64,000 nt of DNA from Streptosporangium subroseum (GTDB lineage Bacteria; Actinomycetota; Actinomycetes; Streptosporangiales; Streptosporangiaceae): positions 62,001 to 126,000 of the forward strand of contig NZ_FZOD01000019.1 in assembly GCF_900188345.1 (NCBI RefSeq). Direction: 5' to 3'. The notes under the pieces were generated by a model, which saw only the letters and a list, made by a program, of their open reading frames with translations, was not told the DNA's origin and made no database searches. The first letter of the stretch is position 1. Every line of letters begins with the position of its first letter. Shown here in pieces: positions 35,156 to 43,338 of the stretch. The translations under genes and the position numbers were made by a program.

Positions 35156-36256
35156 TCACGAGCCGGGCTTGGCGGTCAGGCCCGCGCAGTCGCGCAGCGC
35201 CTTCCAGCCGTTGACGGCCTGCTGCCTGCCGGCTCCGGTGATCGGGACCGGCACGCCGCCCTGGATGGAGGCGGGGGTCCACTGGTCCTTGAGCACCTTG
35301 CGCCCGTTGATGGTCAGGGTGAGCACGCCGGTCCTGCCCGTGTCCGGACCCCAGTTGTAGAAGACGAAGTTGCCCAGGCCGTAACTGACGTAGCTGTTCT
35401 TCAGATAACCGCTCCCGAGCAGGATGTGCGCGTGACCGCCCACCACGACGTCCGCCCCGGCCGCGACCAGCTTGGGGGCCAGGCTGAGCTGGGCCTCGTT
35501 CGGGCACTTCTGCAGCTCGGTGCCCCAGTGCAGGTGGACGATCACCGTGTCGGAGTTCTTGCGCGCCTTGCGCACCTCCTGGATCAGCCGCGGCTCGTTC
35601 TTGGCCGACGCCAGGCCGCCCTGGCTGTCGGTCGCCGTCCACGCGTTGATGAACTCGGCGTCCAGCACCTGGGTCGCGCCGATGATGGCGACCCGGTTGC
35701 CGTTCACCGTCGTACGCCAGGGTTTGTACGCCTCGGTCTCGTTCTTCCCCACTCCCACGATGGGGAACTTCGAGCGCTTGACGGCGGCCAGGGAGTCGGC
35801 CAGTCCACTCTGCATGTAGTCCATGCCGTGGTTGTTGGCCATGGACGCGACGTCCACCCCGGACGCCTTCAGCGCGGTCAGCGCGGCCGCGGGGGCCCGG
35901 AAGGTGAACTGCTTGCCGGGGGCGGGGGTGCCGCCGGTGGTGATCGCGGTCTCCAGGTTGACCATCGCCAGGTCGGAGGCCTTGAGCACCTTGGCGATCG
36001 GGCCGAGCGCGGTCTTCGGGTCTGCGTCCAGCCGGGTTCTCAGCACGCCCTCGAAGTGCACGTCACCGCCGAAGGAGATGGTGTACGGCCTGCGCTCGGG
36101 CGTGGGCTTGGGCTTGGTGGAGGTGGTCGGCTTCTCCGCGACGTCGGGCGTGGCCGTCGGAACGGAGGACTCGGCCGCCGAGCAGGCCACGAGGAGCATC
36201 GCGGAGAGGGTGATCGCGGTGGCCGCGACGAGGCGGCGAGCGGGGTACGTGTCCAT
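35156..36256 (-). CDS. CapA-family (PGA synthesis protein-like) lipoprotein
   Basis: 366 residues. Signal peptide with lipobox MLLVAC, so anchored outside the cell. After a Thr/Pro/Lys linker the metallophosphatase-like CapA domain reads ISFGGDVHFEG, MVNLETAIT, SMANNHGMDY, VIVHLHWGTEL and GADVVVGGHAHILLGSGY, the expected metal-binding Asp/Asn/His set. The family is linked to poly-gamma-glutamate or capsule export, but many actinomycete members stand alone as here. The ATG gives a typical signal peptide; an AAGGAG further upstream (out of range) is noted. Confidence 0.85.
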   Translation of the reverse strand: MDTYPARRLVAATAITLSAMLLVACSAAESSVPTATPDVAEKPTTSTKPKPTPERRPYTISFGGDVHFEGVLRTRLDADPKTALGPIAKVLKASDLAMVNLETAITTGGTPAPGKQFTFRAPAAALTALKASGVDVASMANNHGMDYMQSGLADSLAAVKRSKFPIVGVGKNETEAYKPWRTTVNGNRVAIIGATQVLDAEFINAWTATDSQGGLASAKNEPRLIQEVRKARKNSDTVIVHLHWGTELQKCPNEAQLSLAPKLVAAGADVVVGGHAHILLGSGYLKNSYVSYGLGNFVFYNWGPDTGRTGVLTLTINGRKVLKDQWTPASIQGGVPVPITGAGRQQAVNGWKALRDCAGLTAKPGS

Positions 36257-36343
36257 CGGTATTCGAGGATGCCATCTCCTTAACACCCCGTGGGATAACT
36301 CGCCCTACGAGATTCGATTCCTCCAAACTGGGATGAATCGCTT

Positions 36344-36374
36344 ACTTGAATGATTCAGGTTTAAGTCATAGCGT
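36344..36374 (+). promoter_or_regulatory. fur/catR promoter with overlapping Fur-type operator
   Basis: ACTTGAATGATTCAGGT (36344-36360) is a 7-3-7 inverted repeat with one mismatch. It covers the -35 box TTGAAT (36346-36351), which is 17 bases from the -10 box TAGCGT (36369-36374). Seven bases later the ATG begins, so the message is probably leaderless and repressed by its own product. Confidence 0.75.
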
Positions 36375-36381
36375 GTAACCC

Positions 36382-36810
36382 ATGGAAGACGAGGACCGGC
36401 TTCGCCAGGCAGGCCTGCGGGTGACCGCTGCCCGGTTGGCGATCATGCAAACCGTACGGGAGGGCGACCACCTGGATGTGGAGGCCGTCTACCGTGGCGT
36501 GCGAGGTCGGGTCGGTCAGGTCTCCCTGCAAGCCGTCTATGACTCCCTGCACTCGATGCACCGGGGAGGGCTGCTCCGCCGGATAGAACCCGCGGGCAGC
36601 CCCGCCCGATATGAGGCGCGAGTCGGTGACAACCATCACCATCTCGTCTGCCGCCGGTGCGGGAAGGTCACGGACGTCGACTGCGCCGTCGGCCACGCCC
36701 CCTGTCTCGACCCTGCCTCCGATGCCGGATACCTGGTTGACGAGGCAGACGTCATCTTCTGGGGCATGTGCCCGGACTGTCGTTCCCAAGACGCCGAAGA
36801 CTCTCGATGA
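36382..36810 (+). CDS. Fur-family peroxide-type regulator (CatR/FurA-like)
   Basis: 142 residues. Winged helix with LRVTAARLAIMQTVREGDHL and VSLQAVYDSLHSMHRGGLLR; metal/sensory site DNHHHLVCRRCGKVTDVDC and C-terminal CPDC. The CxxC pairs form the structural zinc site. It is followed after 25 bases by katA, the arrangement of catR-catA/furA-katG units, and has a matching operator. Expected to repress katA until peroxide oxidises it. Confidence 0.92.
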   Translation: MEDEDRLRQAGLRVTAARLAIMQTVREGDHLDVEAVYRGVRGRVGQVSLQAVYDSLHSMHRGGLLRRIEPAGSPARYEARVGDNHHHLVCRRCGKVTDVDCAVGHAPCLDPASDAGYLVDEADVIFWGMCPDCRSQDAEDSR

Positions 36811-36835
36811 AGAAGAATCCCCGGAGGACCCATCT

Positions 36836-38290
36836 ATGAGCACCAGGCCAACCACCACGACCGACGCCGGAATCGCCGCACCGAGTGACGAGCATTCCCA
36901 GTCCATAGGCCCCAACGGGCCCCTTCTCCTGCAGGATCACTACCTGATCCAGAAGATGGCGCAGTTCAACCGGGAGCGCGTGCCCGAGCGCGTGGTCCAC
37001 GCCAAGGGCGGCGGCGCGCACGGCGTCCTTCAGATCACCGAGGACGTCAGCCAGTTCACCAAGGCCGGCCTGTTCCAAAAGGGCAAGGAGACCCCGCTCT
37101 TCCTGCGCTTCTCCACGGTGGCCGGTGAGCTCGGCAGCGCCGACACCCAGCGTGACCCGCGCGGCTTCGCGATCAAGTTCTACACCGACGAGGGCAACTA
37201 CGACATCGTCGGCAACAACACGCCGATCTTCTTCATCCGTGACCCGCAGAAGTTCTCGGACTTCATCCACAGCCAGAAGCGCCGCGCGGACACCAACCTG
37301 CGTGACCACAACATGCAGTGGGACTTCTGGACGAACTCACCGGAGAGCGCCCACCAGGTCACCTTCCTGATGACCGACCGCGGCACCCCGGCGTCCTGGC
37401 GCCACATGCACGGCTTCGGCTCCCACACCTTCCTGTGGTACAACGCGGCCGGCGAGAAGTTCTGGGTCAAATATCACTTCAGGACCGACCAGGGCGTCAA
37501 AAACTTCACCGACGCCGAGGCCGGCGCCATCATCGCGCAGGACGCCGACTACCACCTCCGTGACCTGCACACCGCGATCGCGACCGGCAACCACCCGTCC
37601 TGGACGGTGAACGTCCAGGTCATGCCGTTCGAGGACGCCGCCGACTACCGGTTCAACCCGTTCGACCTGACCAAGGTGTGGCCGCACGCCGACTACCCCG
37701 AGATCACGGTCGGCAGGTTCACCCTGAACCGGAACCCGGCGAACTACTTCGCCGAGGTGGAGCAGGCCGCCTTCGAGCCCGCCAATCTGGTGCCGGGCAT
37801 CGGCGCGTCCCCGGACAAGATGCTCCAGGGCCGGCTGTTCTCCTACCCCGACACCCACCGCTACCGCATCGGCGCCAACTACCTGCAGTTGCCGATCAAC
37901 GCCCCGAAGGTGCCCATCCACAGCTACAACAAGGACGGCGCCATGCGCTTCAGCAACCCCGCCGACCCGGTCTACGCGCCGAACACCGCGGGTGGCCCCG
38001 TCGCCGACCCGTCGCTGTTCGAGGGTGAGAACTACCAGGTGAGCGGCGAGATCATTCGCTCCGCCTACACCCTGCACCGCGAGGACGACGACTACGCCCA
38101 GCCTCGCGCCCTGTGGGAGAACGTCCTGTCCGAGACCGACCGCTCCCACCTGGTGAGCAACGTCGTCGGCCACGCCTCCGCACCGGAGGTCACGGCCGAG
38201 ATGAAGAAGCACGTCGTCGAATACTGGACCAACATCCACAAGGACCTCGGCCAGGGCGTCGCCCAGGGCCTGGGCGTCACCACCGAATAG
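36836..38290 (+). CDS. katA: Catalase (monofunctional haem, clade 3 type)
   Basis: 484 residues. Catalytic His in RVVHAKGGGAHG, Asn in NNTPIFFIRDP, haem-ligand Tyr in LFSYPDTHRYRIGANYLQLP. Decomposes hydrogen peroxide in the cytoplasm. The ATG has GGAGG seven bases upstream. The open frame continues into the fur gene in another reading frame but that part is not catalase-like. Co-transcribed with fur. Confidence 0.97.
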   Translation: MSTRPTTTTDAGIAAPSDEHSQSIGPNGPLLLQDHYLIQKMAQFNRERVPERVVHAKGGGAHGVLQITEDVSQFTKAGLFQKGKETPLFLRFSTVAGELGSADTQRDPRGFAIKFYTDEGNYDIVGNNTPIFFIRDPQKFSDFIHSQKRRADTNLRDHNMQWDFWTNSPESAHQVTFLMTDRGTPASWRHMHGFGSHTFLWYNAAGEKFWVKYHFRTDQGVKNFTDAEAGAIIAQDADYHLRDLHTAIATGNHPSWTVNVQVMPFEDAADYRFNPFDLTKVWPHADYPEITVGRFTLNRNPANYFAEVEQAAFEPANLVPGIGASPDKMLQGRLFSYPDTHRYRIGANYLQLPINAPKVPIHSYNKDGAMRFSNPADPVYAPNTAGGPVADPSLFEGENYQVSGEIIRSAYTLHREDDDYAQPRALWENVLSETDRSHLVSNVVGHASAPEVTAEMKKHVVEYWTNIHKDLGQGVAQGLGVTTE

Positions 38291-38301
38291 TCACACCCGT
38301 T

Positions 38302-38338
38302 CGTACGGCCCGCATCTCGCCAGGGTGCGGGCCGTACG
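38302..38338 (+). terminator. Terminator after katA
   Basis: CGTACGGCCCGCA, 11 bases, TGCGGGCCGTACG: a perfect 13-base stem 12 bases after the katA stop. Confidence 0.85.
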
Positions 38339-38408
38339 GCTGTCTCCAGGCACACGAAAGGGGCCTGACCCGCCATTGGGTAAGCCCCCATCTTGGACAA
38401 ACAGCCGA

Positions 38409-38615
38409 TCAGAGATCGAAGTCGCCACCTTTCACCCCGGCGACAAACGCGGCCCACTCGGAACCACCGAAGATCAGAACCGGCCCGGTCCTGTCCTTGC
38501 TGTCCCTGACCGCGATGCGCCGCTCCGGAAGACATGCGACCTCAACGCAGTTCCCATTGGCGGCACTACGCTGGCTCTTCCGCCATACCACTCCAAATAG
38601 GTCCATATCGGACAC
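38409..38615 (-). CDS. DUF397 protein
   Basis: 68 residues. WRKSQRSAANGNCVEVA and IAVRDSKDRTGPVL, then EWAAFVAGVKGGDFDL, are the DUF397 signature. DUF397 proteins accompany WhiJ/AbaA-type helix-turn-helix genes in actinomycetes and probably modulate the regulator. GTG start with GAGGTGAGTT. Third gene of the HTH-DUF397-DUF397 set. Confidence 0.9.
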   Translation of the reverse strand: MSDMDLFGVVWRKSQRSAANGNCVEVACLPERRIAVRDSKDRTGPVLIFGGSEWAAFVAGVKGGDFDL

Positions 38616-38861
38616 AACTCACCTCTTCTCCCATGAGAGAACATAAAGCATCTTAAGGATGAAGGGGTGATGGAAAACACGCAAGACATTAGGCATGACC
38701 AGATAGGACACTGTGCCTGACACGGCCCCCCGGCATGCAATGATTCTTCCCTGATCCACCGGCGGACCGTCATCCGTCCAGCGGGCAGAAAATGATGAAG
38801 TTGCAACAACACAAATGGGGCGGCCCTGGTCCTTTTTCGCGAGCGCCGGGGCCCCCTTCTC
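38616..38861. other. Gap between the two DUF397 genes
   Basis: 246 bases, lower GC than the surroundings, no gene. It presumably carries a promoter for the left DUF397 gene. A GTTGCAAC inverted repeat occurs near 38801. Confidence 0.4.
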
Positions 38862-39068
38862 TCACAGGTCGAACTCCCCGTCTCTCACCCCCCCGACGAA
38901 AGCGCCCCATTCCTCAGGGGTGAAGACCAGGACCGGCCCCGACGAGTCCTTACTGTCCCGGACTCCCACACGACCCTCGCCCAGCGACGCCACCTCGACG
39001 CAATTGCCGTTGACAGCGCTTCGCGTGCTTTTCTTCCACATCACATCATTGTGATTATTTATATTCAT
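38862..39068 (-). CDS. DUF397 protein
   Basis: 68 residues. MWKKSTRSAVNGNCVEVASL and VGVRDSKDSSGPVLVF identify DUF397. The ATG with GGAAAG nine bases upstream is chosen; a TTG one codon earlier exists. The N-terminus NINNHNDV is unusually Asn-rich and AT-rich for this genome. Lies 49 bases after the HTH gene, so probably co-transcribed. Confidence 0.88.
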   Translation of the reverse strand: MNINNHNDVMWKKSTRSAVNGNCVEVASLGEGRVGVRDSKDSSGPVLVFTPEEWGAFVGGVRDGEFDL

Positions 39069-39117
39069 CAATCATCTTTCCGAAAATGATGGGCCAGCGG
39101 CAGGCCGCAACCCGCCA

Positions 39118-39975
39118 CTAGCTCCAGTGCTTGATTGTCTTCTTGATCAGTTCTTGTGACGCCGCTTCGTCGAGAGCCCGTTCCATCAGGTGTCCGAAGG
39201 CGCGTTCGTACATGTAGACCGTTTCCGCGTCTTCCACCAATCGTCCACCGGGAAGAGACTCCTCGTAGACGACGTCGGGGAAGTCGGGAAACGTCAGATG
39301 CAGGAAAGCTCCGGTGGATACCGGCGGTGGAACGACCTGAGGCAGGATCCTCATCTCCACGTGCTCCAGCTCCGATACTTCGATCAGATGCATGAGCTGG
39401 TCGCGCATGACGCGCGCGTCGCCGTACTGGTTCCTCAGCACGGATTCATGGAGGACGCTCACGTGAGTCAGCGGATCGGGCGTGTACAGCAGCGTGCGCT
39501 GTCGCTCCGTCCGTATCTCGATCCGATCCTGAAGCCAGCTCGGCGGAAGCTGGCTGGCATGCTGGCTCGCCAGCGAGAGGCTCCAGGCATACGTCTCCGT
39601 CTGGAGGAGACCGGGGACGATCTGGGGTTCCCAGCTTCGCACCACAGTGGCCTCCGCCTCCATTCCGATGAGCATGGTGTAGTCATCAGGAATGGAATTG
39701 CGATATCGCTCCCACCAGCCCTTCTGGGCGGCGTCGTGTCTCAGCGCGACAAGAACCCCCCGAAGGTCTTCCTCGACCCCGTAAAGCTCAGCGAGTGCCT
39801 CAACGTCAACCTGGCTGGCCAGCGTCTTGGCATTCTCGATGCGACTTACCTTGGCGGTCGACCAGAGCAGACGGTCGGCCACCTCGTCACCGGTCAGATT
39901 CAGGCTTTCGCGGAGCCGACGCAGCTCCATGCCCAGCCGGCGCCGGCGAAACGCCGGACTGCCGCGCTCAGACAT
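39118..39975 (-). CDS. Helix-turn-helix regulator with DUF5753 domain
   Basis: 285 residues. XRE-type HTH at about 15-70 (LGMELRRLRESLNLTGDEVA, WSTAKVSRIENAKTL); the remainder is DUF5753 (EAEATVVRSWEPQIVPGLLQTETYA, TVYMYERAFGHLMERALDE). Such proteins are always near DUF397 genes; WhiJ is the best-studied and represses differentiation. AAGGGGGT precedes the ATG. A GTGCAA-A-TTGCAC palindrome 67 bases upstream could be its operator. Confidence 0.92.
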   Translation of the reverse strand: MSERGSPAFRRRRLGMELRRLRESLNLTGDEVADRLLWSTAKVSRIENAKTLASQVDVEALAELYGVEEDLRGVLVALRHDAAQKGWWERYRNSIPDDYTMLIGMEAEATVVRSWEPQIVPGLLQTETYAWSLSLASQHASQLPPSWLQDRIEIRTERQRTLLYTPDPLTHVSVLHESVLRNQYGDARVMRDQLMHLIEVSELEHVEMRILPQVVPPPVSTGAFLHLTFPDFPDVVYEESLPGGRLVEDAETVYMYERAFGHLMERALDEAASQELIKKTIKHWS

Positions 39976-40442
39976 CGCAACCCCCTTCACCATGACGGAT
40001 AGGCGTGTGGCATGGCCTCAGCAGGAACAGAACGAATAGTAGTGCAAATTGCACGGATCATTGCAGTGCATGTGTGAAAGATTATTACTTCTTTCCTTAC
40101 GCCAAGTCTTGCAGGGAAATCTCTCCTGAGCGACTATCAAATCAGGAAGGTTCCCAGAAGATCGGGGAAGCCACCGATGATCATCCGGTGGAGCTCTTCG
40201 GGAGACCCTCAGCGGGCCACGCGCGGGAGTTACGGGTGGTGCGCGCCTGATCGGCAACGGCGCCGTCCACATGTCGGAGTCATGCGGGGAGGTCATCAGG
40301 GGGAACAGGAGAGCCGGCCGACGACAGCCCAGTGTCGCGCGCACCAGAAGGCGCCGATGAGGCGCCACAGAAAAACCGGGCCGGCGGCCACCGACCCGGT
40401 TGGCACAAGAACTCCGCGTCAAAGCCACGAAGGGAGTTTCCT
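39976..40442. other. 467 base gap: HTH promoter and leader of the element gene
   Basis: Left part holds the HTH operator-like palindrome; the right part holds two hairpins (GGCGCC-GATGA-GGCGCC at 40350 and AACCGGG...CCCGGTT at 40374-40401) in the leader of the 86-residue gene. No gene recognised, although several short frames are open. Confidence 0.5.
40042..40054. promoter_or_regulatory. Palindrome upstream of the HTH/DUF5753 gene
   Basis: GTGCAA-A-TTGCAC is a perfect inverted repeat, followed at 40061-40070 by the related half-sites TTGCAGTGCA. A likely operator for the adjacent regulator. Confidence 0.5.
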
Positions 40443-40703
40443 ATGTACTTCCACGTTACCAAGGGACTCTACGGAATCAAGGCCTTCATCCTCGACCTCA
40501 TCGACATCTCCGACCGAGAGCTCTGCATGGACCAGGATGAATGGGCCCACCGGCTCGGCTGGACCGTAACCAGGACCGGGTACGGTGCCCGGCACTACCG
40601 CGACCCCCGCTTCGACCTCCTCAAGGCTGAGCGCCTCGCCGCTCCCGCCCTCGCTCTCACGCCCACTCCCGACGAGGGGGTGAGCGGCAATGTCGTGGCG
40701 TAA
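40443..40703 (+). CDS. Small protein of integrative-element type
   Basis: 86 residues, beginning MYFHVTKGLYGIKAFILDL, with LCMDQDEWAHRLGW and GYGARHYRDPRFDLLKAERL. I recall such short proteins directly upstream of the next gene type in actinomycete integrative elements; function unknown. AGGGAG precedes the ATG. It overlaps the following gene by 14 bases. Confidence 0.6.
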   Translation: MYFHVTKGLYGIKAFILDLIDISDRELCMDQDEWAHRLGWTVTRTGYGARHYRDPRFDLLKAERLAAPALALTPTPDEGVSGNVVA

Positions 40704-41343
40704 CCTCCGCAACAACCGCTACGAGCGACCGTACGAGCCGCTGCCCCACCGGACGAGCCCTCTGGTCCGGCTGTGGCGCTGGCGCACGGAGATCGCCCTG
40801 CTGGCCGCCGTCGTCACCGCCGTGACCGCCGTCGCCTTCTCCCTGGGGAAGGGCGACTGGTGGCCGTTCCTGGTGCTGACCGGCACCGTCGGCGCCCCTG
40901 CCGCCTCCCGCTTCGGACGAAACTGGGTGATCGCACACATGTGGTGCCTGGCCTCCCGGCACCGCATCCAGAAGACGTGCGTGGAAACCGGCATGCACAC
41001 CCGCTCGGGCCGGCTCCCGCTGATCCTGTGGATAACCCCGACGGCCCTCGGGGAGAAGGCTCTCGTCCTGGCCCGGGCCGGGATCTGCGCCGAGGACTTC
41101 GAGGCCTTCTCCGGAGAGCTCTCGTCGGCCTGCTACGCCCGGCGGACCGAGGTCGCGCGGCACCGCAGGTGGGCCCACCTGATCACCGTCGAGATCATCC
41201 GAAGGGAGGCGGCCCCCGGGCTCTCCCTGGGACTCGACCGGCTCTACGGACAGGCGAACTGGGTGTCTCTGCGCTCCGGCCGGGATCTTGAGGAGGTGCC
41301 CGATACCCGCCCCGCCACGACGGCGTTCCCCATGGCCGCATGA
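40690..41343 (+). CDS. Membrane protein of integrative/conjugative element type
   Basis: 217 residues. The start SWRNLRNNRYERPYEPLPHR, two membrane segments (about 35-55 and 58-78), then a conserved soluble part (WVIAHMWCLASRHRIQKTC, LPLILWITPTALGEKALVL, EVARHRRWAHLITVEIIRR). In pSAM2-like actinomycete integrative elements this protein precedes an FtsK/SpoIIIE-like DNA translocase. Here no translocase, replication initiator or integrase follows, so it appears to be a remnant. Confidence 0.65.
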   Translation: MSWRNLRNNRYERPYEPLPHRTSPLVRLWRWRTEIALLAAVVTAVTAVAFSLGKGDWWPFLVLTGTVGAPAASRFGRNWVIAHMWCLASRHRIQKTCVETGMHTRSGRLPLILWITPTALGEKALVLARAGICAEDFEAFSGELSSACYARRTEVARHRRWAHLITVEIIRREAAPGLSLGLDRLYGQANWVSLRSGRDLEEVPDTRPATTAFPMAA

Positions 41344-41419
41344 CTTTCACCCACGACGGGAGCCCGGCCACGATCTCCCCGCCCGGTACGGAGCGGCCTC
41401 GGATCTCGTGATCCGTTTC

Positions 41420-41449
41420 GAAGCCCTGGAGCACGAACTCCGGGGCTTC
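41420..41449 (+). terminator. Hairpin after the element gene
   Basis: GAAGCCCTGGAG, 6 bases, CTCCGGGGCTTC: a 12-base stem with one mismatched pair, 77 bases after the membrane protein stop. Confidence 0.55.
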
Positions 41450-41487
41450 CCCTTGTCCTGGGCGGCGACCCTCGTGAGCTCACGGGA

Positions 41488-41652
41488 GTGGTCAGACCGA
41501 CCCACGGATGGGGGCGCCCCGGGACCTCTCAGCTGGTCGCGGCCAAACAGGCGGGAATCAACGCGAACACGCTGACAGACGATTCGGTGTTCGATATCTC
41601 CTCCGGAAACGCCGTGTTCAACGGGGTCCCCGTCACACTTGGTCGCGCATGA
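41488..41652 (+). pseudogene. Possible coding fragment
   Basis: A 54-codon frame with GTG start and GGGA upstream reads like natural protein in its second half (LVAAKQAGINANTLTDDSVF, then DISSGNAVFNGVPVTLGRA). Composition is normal for a protein, but the length and the unlike first half suggest the 3' end of a broken gene. No family recognised. Confidence 0.3.
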
Positions 41653-41702
41653 TCCCATGGTCGCTCGGAAAAGGAGGATCGACGCGCATTAGGCTTGCGC
41701 AG

Positions 41703-42308
41703 GTGACCACCCCTCCAGCACAGGACCGTCTGCACGCTCAGCTCGCCTTCGTCATGGAGATCGACAAGCTCAGACGCATCGTCCGCCGCAACACCCTCAT
41801 GGACGGGTCGCGGCGCGAGAACGACGCCGAGCATTCATGGTACGTGGGCATGCTGGCGATGGTCTTGGCCGAGCATGCCCCGCCGGGCACCGACCTGGAC
41901 AGAGTCATCGCGATGCTGCTCGTCCATGACATCGTCGAGATCGACGCCGGAGACACGTTCATCTACGACGCCTCCGCCGTCGAGGCCCAGCTCGGCATCG
42001 AACGCAAGGCCGCCGACCGGATCTTCGGATTGCTCCCCGAGGACCAGACGATGCGGCTGCGCGCGCTCTGGGACGAGTTCGAAGAGCGCAAGACTCCCGA
42101 AGCCCGGTTTGCCAAGGCCCTCGACCGGATCGCGCCGATCATGGCCAACCACCACAACGAAGGCGGTACCTGGTCGCTCTACAAGGTGACAGCCGACCAG
42201 GTGCTTGAGAAGGTGAAAATCATCGAGGAGGGATCGGCGACACTCGGCGCCTACGCCACCGAGATCATTGCCCTCTCCGTCAGGCGGGGGCATTTGGCGC
42301 GTGCATAA
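41703..42308 (+). CDS. HD-domain hydrolase (5'-deoxynucleotidase YfbR-like)
   Basis: 201 residues. HD metal ligands: RRENDAEHSWYVGMLA (His) and MLLVHDIVEIDAGDTF (HD); the second half has IMANHHNEGGTW. Family members remove phosphate from deoxynucleoside monophosphates. GTG start chosen because TAGGCT ends 7 bases before it (leaderless pattern); an AAAAGGAGGA stands 25 bases upstream and an ATG at 41649 is in frame. Confidence 0.87.
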   Translation: MTTPPAQDRLHAQLAFVMEIDKLRRIVRRNTLMDGSRRENDAEHSWYVGMLAMVLAEHAPPGTDLDRVIAMLLVHDIVEIDAGDTFIYDASAVEAQLGIERKAADRIFGLLPEDQTMRLRALWDEFEERKTPEARFAKALDRIAPIMANHHNEGGTWSLYKVTADQVLEKVKIIEEGSATLGAYATEIIALSVRRGHLARA

Positions 42309-42351
42309 TGCCGTTCCCGGGTAGGTCCCTATGGGTTAGAAGGGGGCGATT

Positions 42352-43263
42352 GTGAAGGAAACAGTCAAAACAGGACGCCGGACCTTCAGAGATCTGGTGC
42401 CTCCAGTCGACCTCACCGACCGTATCGAACGGTCGACCAGGGCTGACAGGCCGATCCGATTGCTCGCCAAGGCCGTGCGCCGGCGAATCGGCCCAGGAGG
42501 GCTACGCGACCTGCTGCATGGAGTTCCCCTCGGCAAACCCCTCCATCCACCGCTCGCCAACGTCAGCCTGGGGTTCTGGGTGGCGACGGCGGTGCTCGAC
42601 GTGACCCGCTCCGATCCGCGGGCGGCGCGGATGCTGCTCGCGGGCGGGGTCGCCGGCGCGATACCCGCCGCGGTCGCGGGCATCACCGATTGGTCGGTGC
42701 TCCACCGGGAGCAGCAGCGGGTCGGATTCGTGCACGCGATCGCCAACCTGGTCGCCCTCGGGCTCTACGCCGGTTCGCTGGCGTTCCGGCTCGCCGGGCA
42801 CGACCGGCATGGACGGATGCTGTCGTTCGCCGGGCTGGGCGCCGCGGGCATGGGAGGTTACCTCGGCGGCCACCTGGCCTACCGGCAGGCCGCCGGAGCC
42901 AACCACGCCGAGTCGGTCACCCACCTGGTCCCGCTGGGCTGGCACGACCTGTGCGACATCACCGACCTTCCCGACGGACGCCCGGTGGCCCGGAGGCTGG
43001 GCTACATCGACCTGTTCGTCCTACGGATCGGCAACGCGGTCACCGTGCTCGCCGACGGCTGCTCCCACCTGGCCGGACCGCTCCATCAGGGGAAACTGGT
43101 CTCCGAGGAGGGCACCTCCTGCGTGGTGTGCCCCTGGCACGGAAGCACCTTCCGGTTGTCCGACGGAGCCGTCGTCCACGGCCCCGCCACGGCCCCGCAG
43201 CCGTCCTTCGAGACCCGGATCCGCCGTGACGGTGTCCTCCAGGTCCGTCCCACCCAGGTCTGA
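42352..43263 (+). CDS. Membrane protein with DUF2231 and Rieske [2Fe-2S] domains
   Basis: 303 residues. N-terminal half: four membrane helices of DUF2231 (HPPLANVSLGFWVATAVLDV, VAGITDWSVL, FVHAIANLVALGLYA). C-terminal half from about 195: Rieske cluster with GCSHLAGPLHQG and CVVCPWHGSTF supplying Cys-His and Cys-His ligands. Probably passes electrons between a membrane quinol-type donor and an unknown acceptor; the cluster likely faces the cytoplasm. GTG start with AAGGGGG. Confidence 0.87.
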   Translation: MKETVKTGRRTFRDLVPPVDLTDRIERSTRADRPIRLLAKAVRRRIGPGGLRDLLHGVPLGKPLHPPLANVSLGFWVATAVLDVTRSDPRAARMLLAGGVAGAIPAAVAGITDWSVLHREQQRVGFVHAIANLVALGLYAGSLAFRLAGHDRHGRMLSFAGLGAAGMGGYLGGHLAYRQAAGANHAESVTHLVPLGWHDLCDITDLPDGRPVARRLGYIDLFVLRIGNAVTVLADGCSHLAGPLHQGKLVSEEGTSCVVCPWHGSTFRLSDGAVVHGPATAPQPSFETRIRRDGVLQVRPTQV

Positions 43264-43333
43264 CCTGGGTGCGACGGAACCCAGGCAGGATGGATGATCT
43301 CCATCCCACCCGGGCCTTGATCTGGGCGGGATG
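43251..43333. terminator. Two hairpins between convergent genes
   Basis: CACCCAGGTC-T-GACCTGGGTG (43251-43271) includes the Rieske-gene stop; CATCCC...GGGATG at 43302-43333 is a second stem. They separate the Rieske gene from the leftward small gene and can stop both. Confidence 0.6.
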
Positions 43334-43338
43334 GACGG

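Larger units (their letters stand above)
41344..41702. other. Gap after the element remnant
   Basis: 359 bases. Contains a terminator-like hairpin, a possible coding fragment and a TAGGCT hexamer directly before the HD-hydrolase start. No tRNA or attachment site was recognised. Confidence 0.45.

Noticed and set aside
40177..40442. A coding region upstream of the 86-residue element gene
   Set aside because: Open frames there have no recognisable protein character and the sequence contains hairpins fitting a leader.
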